The notes beneath the pieces are model-generated. The model was not told the origin of the DNA and searched no databases. It saw only the letters and a list, made by a program, of their open reading frames with translations. The translations under genes were made by a program, and so were the position numbers. From Psococerastis gibbosa (taxonomy: Eukaryota > Arthropoda > Insecta > Psocodea > Psocidae), in contig OZ020492.1 in assembly GCA_963971405.1 (NCBI GenBank), positions 1,798,001 to 1,862,000 on the forward strand: a DNA stretch of 64,000 nucleotides. Direction: 5' to 3'. Below, piece by piece: positions 37,901 through 43,359 of this stretch (positions are counted from its first letter, which is position 1; the number at the start of each line of letters is the position of its first letter).

Positions 37901-40900
37901 ATTTAAGCAGCCCTTTTCTAACATTTATGTCGATGTTGTTAGCCTCGAATATCTTCGACTTTTTGTTAAACGCTAGCCGGGCCATTTGAAGTCTGCTGGA
38001 GATTTCGGCGCATGATTTTCCATCGTGCGCTATTTTACTGCCAAGGTATGGAAAACTCATGACATTCTGTATGGAAACTCTCAACCTATTAAAAAACAAA
38101 TATTACAAGTTTCTCCTCAGTCAGCAAACTACTGTCACCGGCTGATCAAGGCAAGGCTGCGTGTGAATGTATGAGAAAATGAACGTGGATGGTAGCGAAT
38201 TTGAATTAGTGTGACTGTTATCGTGCATAGAAGGTATGACTGATATTTGGTATGAATGTATTTTATTATAGTTATACAAATATTTCAATTAAACTATCGT
38301 TGATGTGTATTGTTAGGTGTAAGAGGCCTTAATCTCGCCGTATATACATTTTTTTCAACAAAGACTTTATTATACAGGTAGTTATAATAAGGGGATTCGC
38401 CATGTTGGTGTTAAAACCCTCCCCAGTTAAGTGTGTACAGACAATTTATGTTAACTCTCGTGGAATTGGAAAATTAACCTAAGGCGGGGTTTCCACCGAC
38501 CTCTCATTGCAGAATGAACATACGTTGACATGGTAGCAGATATCATTAATAAAGGCTGGGTTTCCACAGACCTCTCATTGCAGAATGCAAATGGCATTGA
38601 CGGAAATTTTTGTTTTACTCTATGCCATAGTTAAAATTGATCAATGGTCATAGAGTAAAATCACAAACAAGCAAACTAAAATTAAAAAATGGCGTCATGG
38701 TATATGTTAAGTACAAACATTTTAATAGATTTCTATAAAAAGAAAAATTCAAATTTCCGTCAATGTCATTTGCATTCTGCAATGAGAAACCCCGCCTAAG
38801 TCTTGAATGTCTGCTACCACGTCAAAGTATGTGCATTCTGCAATGAGAGGTCGGTGGAAACCCCGCCTAAGCAGCTAAGCTTAGCGCACTTCAGGGTTGG
38901 TTAAAGAGAGTTAAAGCGGCGCTGATAGTAACTTGTTCCAATTTACGAGCTGGCCAAACTTGGCACTACATTGGAGCAGCCGGCAAGTACTGTCGTACAC
39001 CTCCGCTAAATTCACCACAGACAGAGCTATAAGGGCTTGGATCAGGACCGTAAAAAGGCATACAAGCGCAGGAAAAAATTGGGGCACCCTTATTGACTTG
39101 CCAATACCCAGGTCCCTGCCGAGGGCAGTGACCATTGCTGTCTTCAGGACCACAACCGGCCACGACTACTTTCCTTCCCACCGGCATCGCATCGTGGTCG
39201 TTGCTTCGGACATCTGCCCCCAGTGTAAATGAACGCAGAACATCTCCTCAAGTGCCCAGCCCTGGTAGAAAACGAGGAAGACCAAACGGACGATATCTTC
39301 CGGGAGACAGTAAGGATATACTGGTCAGCGCGTCACCAAATGGCTAACCTGGCAGGGTGGGCGTTGGCTAGTAATTAAGTAAGTGTTTCAATTTACCACA
39401 ATAACCCACCCAGAGCTCTACTGAAGGTGTGTGGTAACTATGAGAACACTTCCAACTCCATAACATTGTGAATGCCATTAACATAAAGCTGGTTCGGGCT
39501 TTCTGCGTGGTAGCTCTCAGAGGTTAAAAAATGCATGACTTTAAATTACTTGGAATCGTATGCATGTCCAGCCCAAGGTTGAGCTGACTGCTTAAATAGG
39601 CATCTCAATCTATAAACAATGACAAATGCTTTTACAGGGAATGCTTTAAGAAACTATCGGGCACTCTAACAGGAGATGTAGAATAGTGGTACCGACTACA
39701 ACTTTCACCCGAAAGGTTGTTGGTTCGAGTCCAACACTTGCTACATTTTCTGGCCATGCTTCAGAGGGCCTTTCTTCTTGAGTGTAAGAGAGGGCTTTAT
39801 AGCCTTAACTCCGCTAGGTTGACTTAGTAATAGAACAAAAAGTCAATATTTATTTATTTACCTATCTATATGTTCCTTGCACAAAAGTATTACAAGAAAT
39901 TTCGATCGCATAACTATCATTAACAACTCAGTAGATAGAAGAAATGTTGTTCAACATTTTGATGCATAGCAGATCCACGTTGGCCACAAAATACTGAAAA
40001 TGTACAGCCTATTTCTACAATTTTTACAACTGATGCCAATCGGTGCTAGTGATACTTTGAAACAAGCTGTCAATGAATATTTCTTCTTTCCAGTGAGTGC
40101 TTAAGGGTCAATGGTGCCACCACTTTCCAGTTTTTGCACAAAGTTGAATTTCTCATCAAATACCAATCGTATAAATGATCTTGTTGTTGTTGTTGTTGTT
40201 TCCAACGCCTGCTTTCAGCATTTCTGCTTTAAGCAACCCTGTCAGCCTGGCGGGGGGAGTGAGTCAGTTTATTAACTTGAGGCACCCTATGGGGCAGACT
40301 CCTTCACCTCGGGCGAAGGGGAGTTGACTGGCAGGGTGGACCTCCTGATTATAGTGGATTCCGAACCACTTGGGAAACATGGTAAAGTCACACTATTAAA
40401 TCGGAGGTGACCAGGACTCGAAACGCACGTAGATTGACTGGTATATAGTCTCAGCGCGTCATCATGTCCCACCATGTGCACCCTACCAAGTAATCGTATA
40501 AATGAGGTGTCACAAACAAGATAAAATATTCCCCTACGCTTCGATGTACATTATGTTATTCATAATTCTTTGGGACACAATAGGCTTAAGAATTAAATGC
40601 ATGCAAAAATAGAAAATTCCGAGGAATCAAGCCTGCAGCATTGTCTCACATACAAGCGCCAGTGAGAGAACCCTGAGTATTAGGGGTAATTGGAAGAAGC
40701 CCAGTGTTACTGGCTAGATTTGAGTATCCACACTACCGTTTTTGTAAAAATGAAATATCCATCGTAGAGCAGTCAAAAGTATCCGTTATATATATATATT
40801 ATATATTTAATATATTTATATATATATTAAGTTATGAGAAATGCACCTCTACATCTTAATTTGTGACATGTGGCCTTCACTAACACAAATTAGCTACAGG

Positions 40901-41893
40901 TTTTTTAGTTTATTGTTGAGTTTATTAGTTGAATTGGGTACAGTTCCGCTCTTTCAGTCTTTCTTCGAGACTATCACACCAACCTTTTTTGTACCAATCA
41001 AATTCAATTAATTAACTGTACGCCCATCTTTAAAATGTCATTCTCAACATTTAACAGCAATTTTTATTTTATATGTAATGGGTATATTTTGCACAAGGTA
41101 TTCCAGGCCACACAGAAACCCCATTAACGATACCGGTTACTTCTAGTATGCCTTATCAAGACTTTTCAAAAGATGACGGGACCGCCGTTAGTATCGTCAA
41201 TGAGTACGCATTACTCTTAGAATTCAGGCCATGAATGTATCTGATACAAAATTTCTGCTCTGATTATTAAATTAAAAGAATGTGCACACCAGAAGTCTCG
41301 TTAGCAACGATAATAACATCGAATAGACAGCGCCTAACCATAAGCTAAGTATTGCTGATAACGGTGAAACGTAGGGGGAAAAGGCAAACGAAGCTTTTCC
41401 AGGCTGTAGGGTTCTAACATAAATCAGAAACTAGCGGCAAATGGAAAACAATTTAAAAGGCAGGGCTGAAAACGAAACTTCGAAACAGTAAGTTCCGCGC
41501 AGTTGACCTTGGGCCCCTTGCAACATTAATAGCTCAATTTTGACTGTATTAGGCTTATGGCGAGAACCACCCGGTTAAACCTAATTTTTGTAGATCCAGC
41601 TAGCCTGATTGTTAGCTGATTTAAAGATTGATCCTGCGCATCTATTTTCCCCCTAAATCTACATTACCCGACGTTTTGGGGGGGTTTTAGATTTTAGCTA
41701 AGTAGAGTCGATTTTCCCTGAGAATCGACACTACCTGTAACATATTATATTTAACATATAACATATATATAATATAGAAAAACATACCAAACTCCAGAAA
41801 ATGCTTAATTGAAAGAGCTGTAGGAGTGAATTGTGAATAGAAATCTAGCATCTTACTGATGCCAGACTTGACAAGGCGACCCCTGGTCCCCAT
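10787..41893 (-). CDS. Pdk: Pyruvate dehydrogenase kinase, mitochondrial, 7 coding exons
   Basis: Phosphorylates the E1-alpha subunit of the mitochondrial pyruvate dehydrogenase complex and so turns off acetyl-CoA production; family members work in the matrix bound to E2 lipoyl domains. Coding exons: 41893-41788, 18547-18340, 15619-15435, 14375-14205, 13507-13335, 12884-12660, 10993-10787. Intron phases are 1, 2, 1, 1, 0, 0; every boundary is GT-AG and the 1275 nt give 424 residues, close to the usual 400-440. Residues 1-220 are the helical bundle ([34 protein letters not shown]). The GHKL ATPase domain has the N-box with E244 and N248 (ELFKNSMRA), D284 in SDRGGG, the GYGYGLP lid at 320-326, and GTDAIIYLK. 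The DW motif is D385-W386. Nothing is missing, so the gene looks functional. The [13 protein letters not shown] segment recalls insect PDKs. BCKDK is less likely given the full PDK-type C-terminus. Confidence 0.94.
11051..11200 (-). repeat. Dispersed repeat F, copy 1 (in Pdk intron 6)
   Basis: About 150 bp with blocks CTCAGCTTGTCCATTGTCGC and TAGGTTGACAAATACCTGCC, ending in AATTCCCGAAAAATCA. Related copies are at 16005, 42105, 44850, 45025 and 49145. No protein or clear pol III promoter was seen. It may be a SINE tail or a short MITE. Confidence 0.55.
11439..11598. repeat. Long hairpin with ~40-bp arms
   Basis: The left arm (about 11439-11478) contains GAACCAGTAGAATCCGGGCT and the right arm (about 11558-11598) contains its reverse complement AGCCCGGATTCTACTGGTTC. 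Both continue into the (T/A)GGCCGTGGTCGA block, and the loop is about 80 nt. It lies in Pdk intron 6. It could be a foldback element or a recent inverted duplication; no target duplication was resolved. Confidence 0.75.
12660..12884 (-). CDS. Pdk: Pdk coding exon 6
   Basis: Acceptor TTTCTAG|GTGTCAG, donor AAAG|GTTAGT. Codes residues 282-356, with G1 box SDRGGGIP, the YMYSTAP segment, the [16 protein letters not shown] lid and GTDAIIYLK. The open frame runs on past the donor into the intron, but family alignment ends the exon at the lysine. Confidence 0.93.
13335..13507 (-). CDS. Pdk: Pdk coding exon 5
   Basis: Acceptor TGTTTTAG|CGCCTG, donor AAG|GTGCGT. Codes residues 224-281, with [20 protein letters not shown]: the N-box, including E244 (general base) and the Mg-coordinating N248. 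Confidence 0.93.
13547..13720 (+). repeat. Possible LINE C-terminal remnant (Pdk intron 4)
   Basis: Plus-strand translation gives [15 protein letters not shown], which resembles the GHVxRMxxxRVxKxI segment near the C-terminus of RTE/I-type LINE reverse transcriptases, followed by degraded sequence. Weak evidence, single motif. Confidence 0.3.
14205..14375 (-). CDS. Pdk: Pdk coding exon 4
   Basis: Acceptor TCTTTCCAG|CTCTTC, donor AACT|GTAAGT. Codes residues 167-224, [10 protein letters not shown] through [20 protein letters not shown], the last helices before the ATPase domain. Confidence 0.93.
14545..15021 (-). pseudogene. 158-residue chimeric gypsy-like ORF in Pdk intron 3
   Basis: The N-terminal half reads like the start of a Ty3/gypsy reverse transcriptase: [20 protein letters not shown], then [17 protein letters not shown] and CFGIPTM, the usual order SGVI, VVVEK, CIDP.LN, IPT. 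After that the similarity stops. The segment [20 protein letters not shown] is not gypsy RT and faintly recalls MULE-type transposases. The end, [11 protein letters not shown], resembles gypsy polyprotein C-termini. The catalytic YxDD region is absent, so this is a deletion or rearrangement product that happens to stay open for 158 codons. Confidence 0.55.
15110..15292 (+). pseudogene. LINE reverse transcriptase C-terminal tail
   Basis: Frame with [20 protein letters not shown] and [18 protein letters not shown], then a stop. The WxxxAxDRxxWRxVVRA pattern is the C-terminal tail of RTE/I-type non-LTR retrotransposons. This is a 5'-truncated copy in Pdk intron 3, opposite to the gene. Confidence 0.65.
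15435..15619 (-). CDS. Pdk: Pdk coding exon 3
   Basis: Acceptor TATTTTAG|ATTCTGC, donor CATA|GTAAGT. Codes residues 105-167 with [19 protein letters not shown] and [20 protein letters not shown], both highly conserved in PDKs. Confidence 0.93.
15801..15989 (+). repeat. SINE-like repeat, family C, copy with poly(A)
   Basis: Begins GACTTCGGTGGCAAGGTGGT (A-box-like), contains GTTAATCGGATACATTCATT and ends in about 19 A residues. Copies lie at 30456 (plus) and 29459 (minus), with a fragment at 5966. Poly(A) and dispersion indicate LINE-mobilised retroposition. The B box is weak, so the tRNA origin is uncertain. In Pdk intron 2. Confidence 0.65.
16005..16150 (-). repeat. Dispersed repeat F, copy 2
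   Basis: Shares CTCAGCTTGTCCATTCTCGC, TAGGTTGACATCGAGGACGT and the CAGTACCAATAATGTCCGAA end with the copy at 11051, in the same orientation. Confidence 0.55.
16176..16310 (-). pseudogene. LINE reverse transcriptase C-terminal tail
   Basis: Minus-strand frame ends [20 protein letters not shown] plus HQGL and a stop at 16176-16178. This is the characteristic C-terminus of RTE-like LINEs. Upstream the frame has a stop (LAGRP*DRK), so it is decayed. In Pdk intron 2, same strand as the gene. Confidence 0.65.
16417..16485 (+). repeat. SINE family E fragment
   Basis: CCAGTTGATAGAGAGCTAGA (A-box-like) followed by GAGGTTCGAGGCTTG (B box), as in the tRNA-like head of family E. Confidence 0.5.
16486..18089. 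other. Pdk intron 2 interior, no gene
   Basis: Contains an (AAAT)n microsatellite at about 17053-17076 and, at 17510-17670, two related stretches of CCCCCGGC/CCCGGGGG followed by GGAATTTTT and AAACAG, perhaps a small duplicated element. The short open frames look accidental. Confidence 0.45.
18090..18278 (-). mobile_element. Tc1/mariner-like right-end fragment
   Basis: Matches the right part of the element at 4187-5383: CCCCATTCCATGACTATTTA, AAAAATTGATGGTTTGTT, and the terminal GACAGTACTTATTAACCAAC followed by TAGG and TA. A TA-rich insertion sits at about 18180-18225. The left end was not found, so this is a truncated or internally deleted copy next to Pdk exon 2. Confidence 0.55.
18340..18547 (-). 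CDS. Pdk: Pdk coding exon 2
   Basis: Acceptor TTGCTTGCAG|GTCTCTCC, donor CACAG|GTGAGC. Codes residues 36-105 including [19 protein letters not shown], the PDK family signature of the helical domain. It lies 23.2 kb from exon 1. A Tc1-like fragment ends about 60 bp beyond the donor. Confidence 0.92.
18656..18966 (+). repeat. tRNA-like SINE, family D, copy 1, (CAA)n tail
   Basis: Starts TTGGTAGTGTGCACAGCGTT (A-box-like), then GTGTCGAGTCATGGTCACC (B-box-like), then TCGCCACGTGGTTCGGAATC, and ends GGCAACAACAACAACAACAA. Copies in reverse orientation are at 40176 and 48666. The simple CAA tail and common body support a retroposed SINE. Confidence 0.7.
18967..21149. other. Pdk intron 1 interior, no gene recognised
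   Basis: No family-level coding signal. A tRNA-like inverted motif (CGGGTTTAAATCCCG) is visible on the minus strand around 20270-20340, without a proper anticodon arm. Confidence 0.45.
21150..21400 (+). repeat. Dispersed repeat G, partial copy
   Basis: Shares TTTCCAAGTTGTATAAGTAAAGC, the AAAGTGGTTTTTACGAAATG block, GTCTGTCTAT and GATGAAATTTGCCATTAGG with the longer copies at 30889 and 32966. Confidence 0.65.
22159..22554 (+). pseudogene. Coiled-coil ORF with one in-frame stop
   Basis: From an ATG at 22159 the frame codes [20 protein letters not shown], hits TAG at 22288-22290, then stays open to TAA at 22552-22554, 131 sense positions in all. The second half is strongly helical and acidic/basic with heptad-like spacing ([40 protein letters not shown]), typical of the coiled coil of a retroelement ORF1/Gag, but no zinc finger or RT follows. 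I do not recognise the family. It is probably the 5' part of a decayed element in Pdk intron 1. Confidence 0.45.
22686..23015 (-). repeat. Dispersed repeat G, partial copy
   Basis: Reverse orientation: ACAATATATGTGAATTTAAA, GCGACAGACGGAGTGACAGA, CATTTCGGAAAAACCACTTT, and the end AGAAAGCTTTCCTTATACTA. Same family as 30889-31756. Confidence 0.65.
23193..23484 (-). repeat. BEL/Pao 3' LTR
   Basis: 292 bp, matches 29134-29425. The 5-bp target duplication AGGAC lies immediately outside. Confidence 0.93.
23695..24910 (-). pseudogene. BEL/Pao integrase
   Basis: After the C-run frameshift the integrase continues: [30 protein letters not shown] (zinc-binding HHCC, with CVTCAKWH), an in-frame TAA at 24763-24765 replacing a residue before LARQTYWI, then a 341-residue open frame (23695-24720). 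This holds the catalytic core: [10 protein letters not shown] (first Asp), [12 protein letters not shown] (second Asp), [15 protein letters not shown] (Glu), followed by the C-terminal domain [20 protein letters not shown]. Only the stop and the frameshift prevent a continuous integrase. Confidence 0.88.
24849..26249 (-). pseudogene. BEL/Pao RT connection and RNase H
   Basis: 466 residues continuing the polyprotein after the 8-bp duplication: [43 protein letters not shown], then RNase H with [18 protein letters not shown] and [17 protein letters not shown], then [16 protein letters not shown] and the start of the integrase N-terminal region ([14 protein letters not shown]). The frame is lost in a run of C residues at about 24899-24911. 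An assembly or sequencing error in that homopolymer is possible. Confidence 0.85.
26126..27540 (-). pseudogene. BEL/Pao protease end and reverse transcriptase
   Basis: Open from the protease frameshift to about 26126. It begins with the protease C-terminal part, then RT: an [20 protein letters not shown] segment, [41 protein letters not shown], and the catalytic [10 protein letters not shown] at the C-terminal end. Soon after YIDD an 8-bp tandem duplication (TAGTTTTG twice on the plus strand, 26229-26244) throws the frame. The RT core is complete up to that point. Confidence 0.85.
27523..29013 (-). CDS. BEL/Pao Gag with start of protease
   Basis: 496 residues from [13 protein letters not shown]. 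The N-terminal region is a coiled, charged segment, then comes a Pao-type capsid domain ([51 protein letters not shown]). Three CX2CX4HX4C knuckles follow ([42 protein letters not shown]). The frame ends inside the aspartic protease motif: LDT is followed by a frame change and two stops near 27530. The continuation is readable in the next frame ([15 protein letters not shown]), so a one-base loss is the simplest explanation. It forms the virus-like core in this family. Confidence 0.88.
   Translation of the reverse strand: MSDNEYALSPADQNTVLRQEFEDLFARVTKIRNLVDSYAKSKLSLHKEQLDIASELQRESRMLVQATYKNNILLEPKAKLDLSKQTSAFDDIIETIRVKYHEALEYSRSATTASVSATVPTQPSRKGVRLPDIHIPPFSNDIRDFPAFIRLFQAVYGENTSLSNADRFYYLQSLLRTEALALVCHYPLSDAGYVNAIAALKERYECQRTLVSSHLTSLFNFTPAKRATPASLKEYLEIHNDNIQALKSLPNIDLADVLLLHISLRNLDTYTRRLFENQVDQNTVPQFKDLMAFVSKTQHSLFLLDAEKTPDNLKPTSKSSQLYSKTLQVQFSNKPTSVRTALKPKPVSATYNNTSKNVFCIFCNSDAHRITRCSSFLAKSVQDRTSWVSHQNRCLTCMCNLHLLPSCTSTKQCIYCNAKTHHSLLCPSKSVPTYSATPAPTSSSANGQVTTCLSSNANSFTPKYTTLFGTVLCSVVDNCGFIHEVNVMLDTIATKT
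29134..29425 (-). repeat. BEL/Pao 5' LTR
   Basis: 292 bp, plus-strand ends TAGACGCGAC and TTTTAACTA (TAG...CTA inverted). Same as the copy at 23193-23484 over its length as read. Confidence 0.93.
29459..29650 (-). repeat. SINE-like repeat, family C, copy next to BEL/Pao
   Basis: Plus strand starts with a T-rich run, then AAGGTTAATGGCATACACAC, AATGTATCCGATTGACCTCT, and ends CCATCCTCGAAGTCGATAAG. It lies 30 bp beyond the BEL/Pao target duplication. Confidence 0.65.
29855..30865 (+). repeat. Dispersed repeat G, copy interrupted by SINE C
   Basis: Starts GCTTTCCTATTTATAGGAAG, has the AAAGTAGTTTTTACAAAATG and CTGTCTGTCTGTCGGTCTGT blocks, and ends near TACTAATTTATAAATAAGAA at about 30840. A family C SINE (30456-30640) sits inside. 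A further partial unit precedes it (CACTCCAAAATAGGGTGTTT at about 29829). Confidence 0.65.
30456..30640 (+). repeat. SINE-like repeat, family C, inside repeat G
   Basis: CATCGGCTTCGATGGCCAGG head, GAGGTCAATCGGATACATTC body, A-rich tail. Same order as 15801-15989. Confidence 0.65.
30889..31756 (+). repeat. Dispersed repeat G, best-preserved copy
   Basis: About 868 bp. The left end GCTTTCCAATTTATACGTAG can fold on itself with TATAAGGAAAGC. The right end TTTATAAATTGGAAAGC is inverted to the left end, so the unit has about 15-bp terminal inverted repeats. The interior has a GTCT/GTAT simple-sequence stretch (about 31013-31067), then GGGCAAACTACTCGGCCGAT and several A-rich blocks. It has no coding capacity beyond accidental frames. 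Class unknown: the ends suggest a non-autonomous DNA transposon. Confidence 0.6.
31757..32544. other. No gene; SINE E fragment
   Basis: A short tRNA-like piece with TCTCGAACCGTTCTGTTTCA (family E, reverse) is at about 31790-31830. Nothing else is recognised. Confidence 0.4.
32545..32665 (+). repeat. tRNA-like SINE fragment (family B type)
   Basis: GGTCGTGGGCTCGAATCCCACCAAGTCCAG resembles in parts the B-box end at 55859 (GGTTCGAATCCCGCCGCCAA), followed by ATTCTCTAATTTCGG as in family B. Partial and diverged. Confidence 0.45.
32966..33773 (+). repeat. Dispersed repeat G, copy
   Basis: Left end GCTTTCCAATTTATTCGTAG, shortened CTGT stretch (GTCTGTCTGTCTTTTG), right end TAAATTGGAAAGC at about 33761-33773. 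It is followed directly by ATGTTCGAGTAAACTCGG, the same flank that follows the copy ending at 31756. Confidence 0.65.
33800..34150 (+). repeat. Dispersed repeat G, 3' partial copy
   Basis: Resumes in the middle of the repeat (TTTTATTTTGAGTTTACTTA, CTCAAAAAACT, GTAGTCGTTATTAATGTTAA, GATAGTTTAGTACTGGGAG) just after the previous copy ends. Confidence 0.6.
34185..34380 (+). pseudogene. LINE reverse transcriptase C-terminal tail
   Basis: Frame [20 protein letters not shown] then [18 protein letters not shown] and a stop. The GRPxxRW..., GLSPEDAxDRxxWR order is an RTE/I-type LINE C-terminus. Truncated copy. Confidence 0.55.
34381..35140. other. Pdk intron 1 interior, no gene
   Basis: No coding or repeat family recognised. 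Confidence 0.4.
35141..35534 (-). pseudogene. LINE reverse transcriptase C-terminal fragment
   Basis: Minus frame: [51 protein letters not shown] with a stop, then [20 protein letters not shown]. The [12 protein letters not shown], GRRRxGRPxxRW and DWRxxAxDR landmarks define the C-terminal part of RTE/I-type LINEs. One stop interrupts it. Confidence 0.65.
35535..36514. other. No recognised gene; two short plus-strand frames
   Basis: Frames of 62 codons (35797-35985) and 63 codons (35996-36187) run close together on the plus strand; the second ends in a Thr/Pro-rich segment ([20 protein letters not shown]). This might be a retroelement ORF1 remnant but I recognise no domain. A small hairpin CCCCAGTAAGAAACTGGGG lies at about 36180. 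Confidence 0.3.
36515..36700 (+). repeat. tRNA-derived SINE, family A, copy 3
   Basis: ACATGTAGAGGACTCTCACT head (A box degraded), GTTGGTTCGAGTCC B box, GCAGGCGGTCCCGGGCCTTC body, GAGGGCTTTATAGCCCTAAC end. Confidence 0.75.
36701..37463. other. Pdk intron 1 interior, no gene
   Basis: AT-rich, no feature recognised. Confidence 0.4.
37464..38099 (-). pseudogene. LINE reverse transcriptase C-terminal fragment, two frames
   Basis: First part (38099-37866): [58 protein letters not shown]. Second part in another frame (37817-37464): [20 protein letters not shown], then [12 protein letters not shown] and a degraded tail with [11 protein letters not shown]. The order YLGS, RI..AR.AF, LYG/D, MW.RRMLKISW, TNEEVL is classic for the post-RT region of RTE/I-type LINEs. 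A frameshift and stop lie between the parts. Confidence 0.75.
38483..38867. mobile_element. MITE with long TIRs (outer), TAA duplication
   Basis: Ends are inverted: GGCGGGGTTTCCACCGACCT on the left and AGGTCGGTGGAAACCCCGCC on the right, with similarity continuing for about 60 bp through CTCATTGCAGAATG. TAA flanks both sides (38480-38482, 38868-38870), the duplication typical of PIF/Harbinger elements. It has no coding capacity. Another MITE is inserted at its centre. Confidence 0.85.
38554..38796. mobile_element. MITE nested inside the outer MITE
   Basis: Inverted ends GGCTGGGTTTCCACAGACCT and (A)TGAGAAACCCCGCC, then shared CATTGCAGAATGCAAATG and GACGGAAATTT running inward on both arms. TAA lies to the right and TAAA to the left. 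Its ends are related in sequence to those of the outer element, so the two belong to one family or close families. Confidence 0.8.
38930..39378 (+). pseudogene. LINE ORF2 C-terminal fragment with zinc-binding motif
   Basis: Frame one: [34 protein letters not shown]; after a one-base frame change: [40 protein letters not shown] and a stop. The TGHD(Y)L, H..RI, CPxC, EHLLxCP order is the C-terminal gag-knuckle-like region of non-LTR elements. Truncated and frameshifted. Confidence 0.7.
39674..39850 (+). repeat. tRNA-derived SINE, family A, copy 4
   Basis: GATGTAGAATAGTGGTACCG head, TTGGTTCGAGTCC B box, body with an internal deletion (GGGCCTTTCTTCTTGAGTGT), end GAGGGCTTTATAGCC. Confidence 0.75.
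40176..40495 (-). repeat. tRNA-like SINE, family D, copy 2
   Basis: Plus strand begins with (TTG)n, then TTTCCAACGCCTGCTTTCAG, CAGCCTGGCGGGGGGAGTGA, and ends with ACCAGGACTCGAAACGCACG (B box reversed). Better preserved than the copy at 48666. Confidence 0.75.
40496..41787. other. Pdk intron 1, 5' part, no gene
   Basis: Contains a TA-rich microsatellite at about 40787-40829 and a piece GACATGTGGCCTTCACTAAC (40864), which also occurs at 35513, suggesting a shared LINE or SINE 3' end. Nothing else seen. Confidence 0.4.
41788..41893 (-). CDS. Pdk: Pdk coding exon 1
   Basis: Encodes the first 35 residues, [20 protein letters not shown] onward, basic and suited to mitochondrial import, ending HFLEF plus one base. 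The donor is TTTG|GTATGT. The frame stays open for four codons before the ATG, up to a splice acceptor (TTTTCAG|GAAATACC, exon edge 41907). Translation could in principle start in an earlier exon, but the length fits other PDKs with this ATG. Confidence 0.88.
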
Positions 41894-41906
41894 TTCACCG
41901 GTATTT

Positions 41907-41925
41907 CCTGAAAAAAAATAAAAAA
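41907..41925 (-). promoter_or_regulatory. Splice acceptor upstream of Pdk start codon
   Basis: The minus strand reads a pyrimidine run TTTTTTTTCAG then GAAATACCGGTGAAATG. This is a strong 3' splice site 14 bases before the ATG, implying an upstream leader exon that I could not locate. Confidence 0.6.
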
Positions 41926-42104
41926 TATATGATACATCAAATTAAGAAACACAGCTGAAAAATAATACATTTAGTTTAGAGATAATATAAAGTTTAGACC
42001 TGAGGACTGGTATATTATTGGTCATTTTTATTATTATTTTTTAATGACTTTTTATGGGCCCAGGCCTACTTATAGTGCCCCATAGGTCCCTTGTCCAATG
42101 CCAA

Positions 42105-42250
42105 CTACCCCATGGATTCCGGACATTATTTGTATTGCTTCCGTATGAAACTGGTATACGTTCTCGATGTTAACCTACACCGGCTACAATTGATAATGGA
42201 CAAGCTGAGACAAGCTTGCCATTGACCCAATGAAGCAGGCGAAAGTATGA
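42105..42250 (+). repeat. Dispersed repeat F, copy 3
   Basis: CTCGATGTTAACCTACACCGG, GATAATGGACAAGCTGAGAC and AGCTTGCCATTGACCCAATG blocks, shared with 44850 and 49145. Confidence 0.55.
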
Positions 42251-42374
42251 CTTAACCAAGTACAGATACGAGTCGTGGACTGGTATAAGGAACCGTACTT
42301 GACCATCGCTCTATTTGTAATATATATTGTAGCCAGCCAACTCGGCAGCCACATTCTCTTATACCGGTCAATTT

Positions 42375-42515
42375 AAGGAACCCATTAGGGTTGGGTGGAC
42401 CTTATGGTTCATAATTCCTGCCCGGAATAAGCCAGTTGGTAGAAAACTGAATTATGAAACGAACGGCCGTGGTTCGAGACTCGACATGAAAGGAAAATAT
42501 TTCCTGGGTTCAAAC
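42375..42515 (+). repeat. SINE family E, rearranged copy
   Basis: CCATTAGGGTTGGGTGGACC (tail block in reverse) is followed by CCAGTTGGTAGAAAACTGAA (A box) and GTGGTTCGAGACTCG (B box). The head-to-head order suggests two copies joined or an inversion. Confidence 0.5.
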
Positions 42516-43359
42516 AATTGAATCCTAACAAGTGCCTTACCCTTTTGGAAAAAATAAGGCTGTTGGGCATGTTGCTGACTAAAAAACCCCAAATAGAGCC
42601 GTGGTCAGGAGAGGGTCCTCCAACGAGTCCTCGATGGGTTATAGTACGCCGTATAAGAACATAGAGTTGACACACAACTGGAGTTGCTAGAACTTTTTCA
42701 AAGCGTAATTCAAAATTCCAAAGCCTAGTTACAACAAAACGATTTAGTGTTAAGACCAAATGAAACCCTCCGGCAAACCTTTCTACGTGTAGCACTCTTG
42801 ACAAGTGGAAGAGAAGACCTAAACCAGGGTATAGCAAAAGATACTGGAGCCAATACTTCGCTATGCCAGTGAAAGCTGACCGCCAGCCACAAAGGGGAAA
42901 CTACCTGAACAAGACATGCCTAAGAAATGCCTAAGACGGATCGCGGGCCAAACCAAATTGCGATTGGATCCGAAATTAATGCTTACGGCAAGATCTGCAT
43001 GTGGAGTCGGTAGAGAACTGCAGACCAAGTACCAAAGACCAAAGACTGCAGATCAAGTAACTACCATGGTCGACGAGACATCTCGCCAGACCCAAGGCAA
43101 CACTTGAAGAAAGAATCGAACAGCTAATCGAGAGAATGGGCGCAGCACAAGGCAGAGTACAAGAAATAGGCAAAGCGACCCCCCCCCCCCCCGTTGCGCA
43201 TGAGGAGAAGACACTAAGGGAAGAAGATGAAAAAGAAGAAGACGATATATATTTATATTGAGTATGTGGCAGAGTCATTAACATGAATTGGCCACAGTTA
43301 TTGGACCTATATTATTAATTTTAGGACACGTTTATTGCCCTAACATCGATGTCTGGCGA
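42516..43359. other. No recognised gene
   Basis: A minus-strand frame of 142 codons (42409-42837) overlaps SINE E and lacks a domain. A plus-strand frame of 63 codons at 42916 also matches nothing I know. A poly-C run lies at 43180-43192. Confidence 0.35.

Noticed and set aside
42409..42837. 142-codon minus-strand frame
   Set aside because: Its C-terminal part is the antisense of a SINE E head; no domain in the rest.
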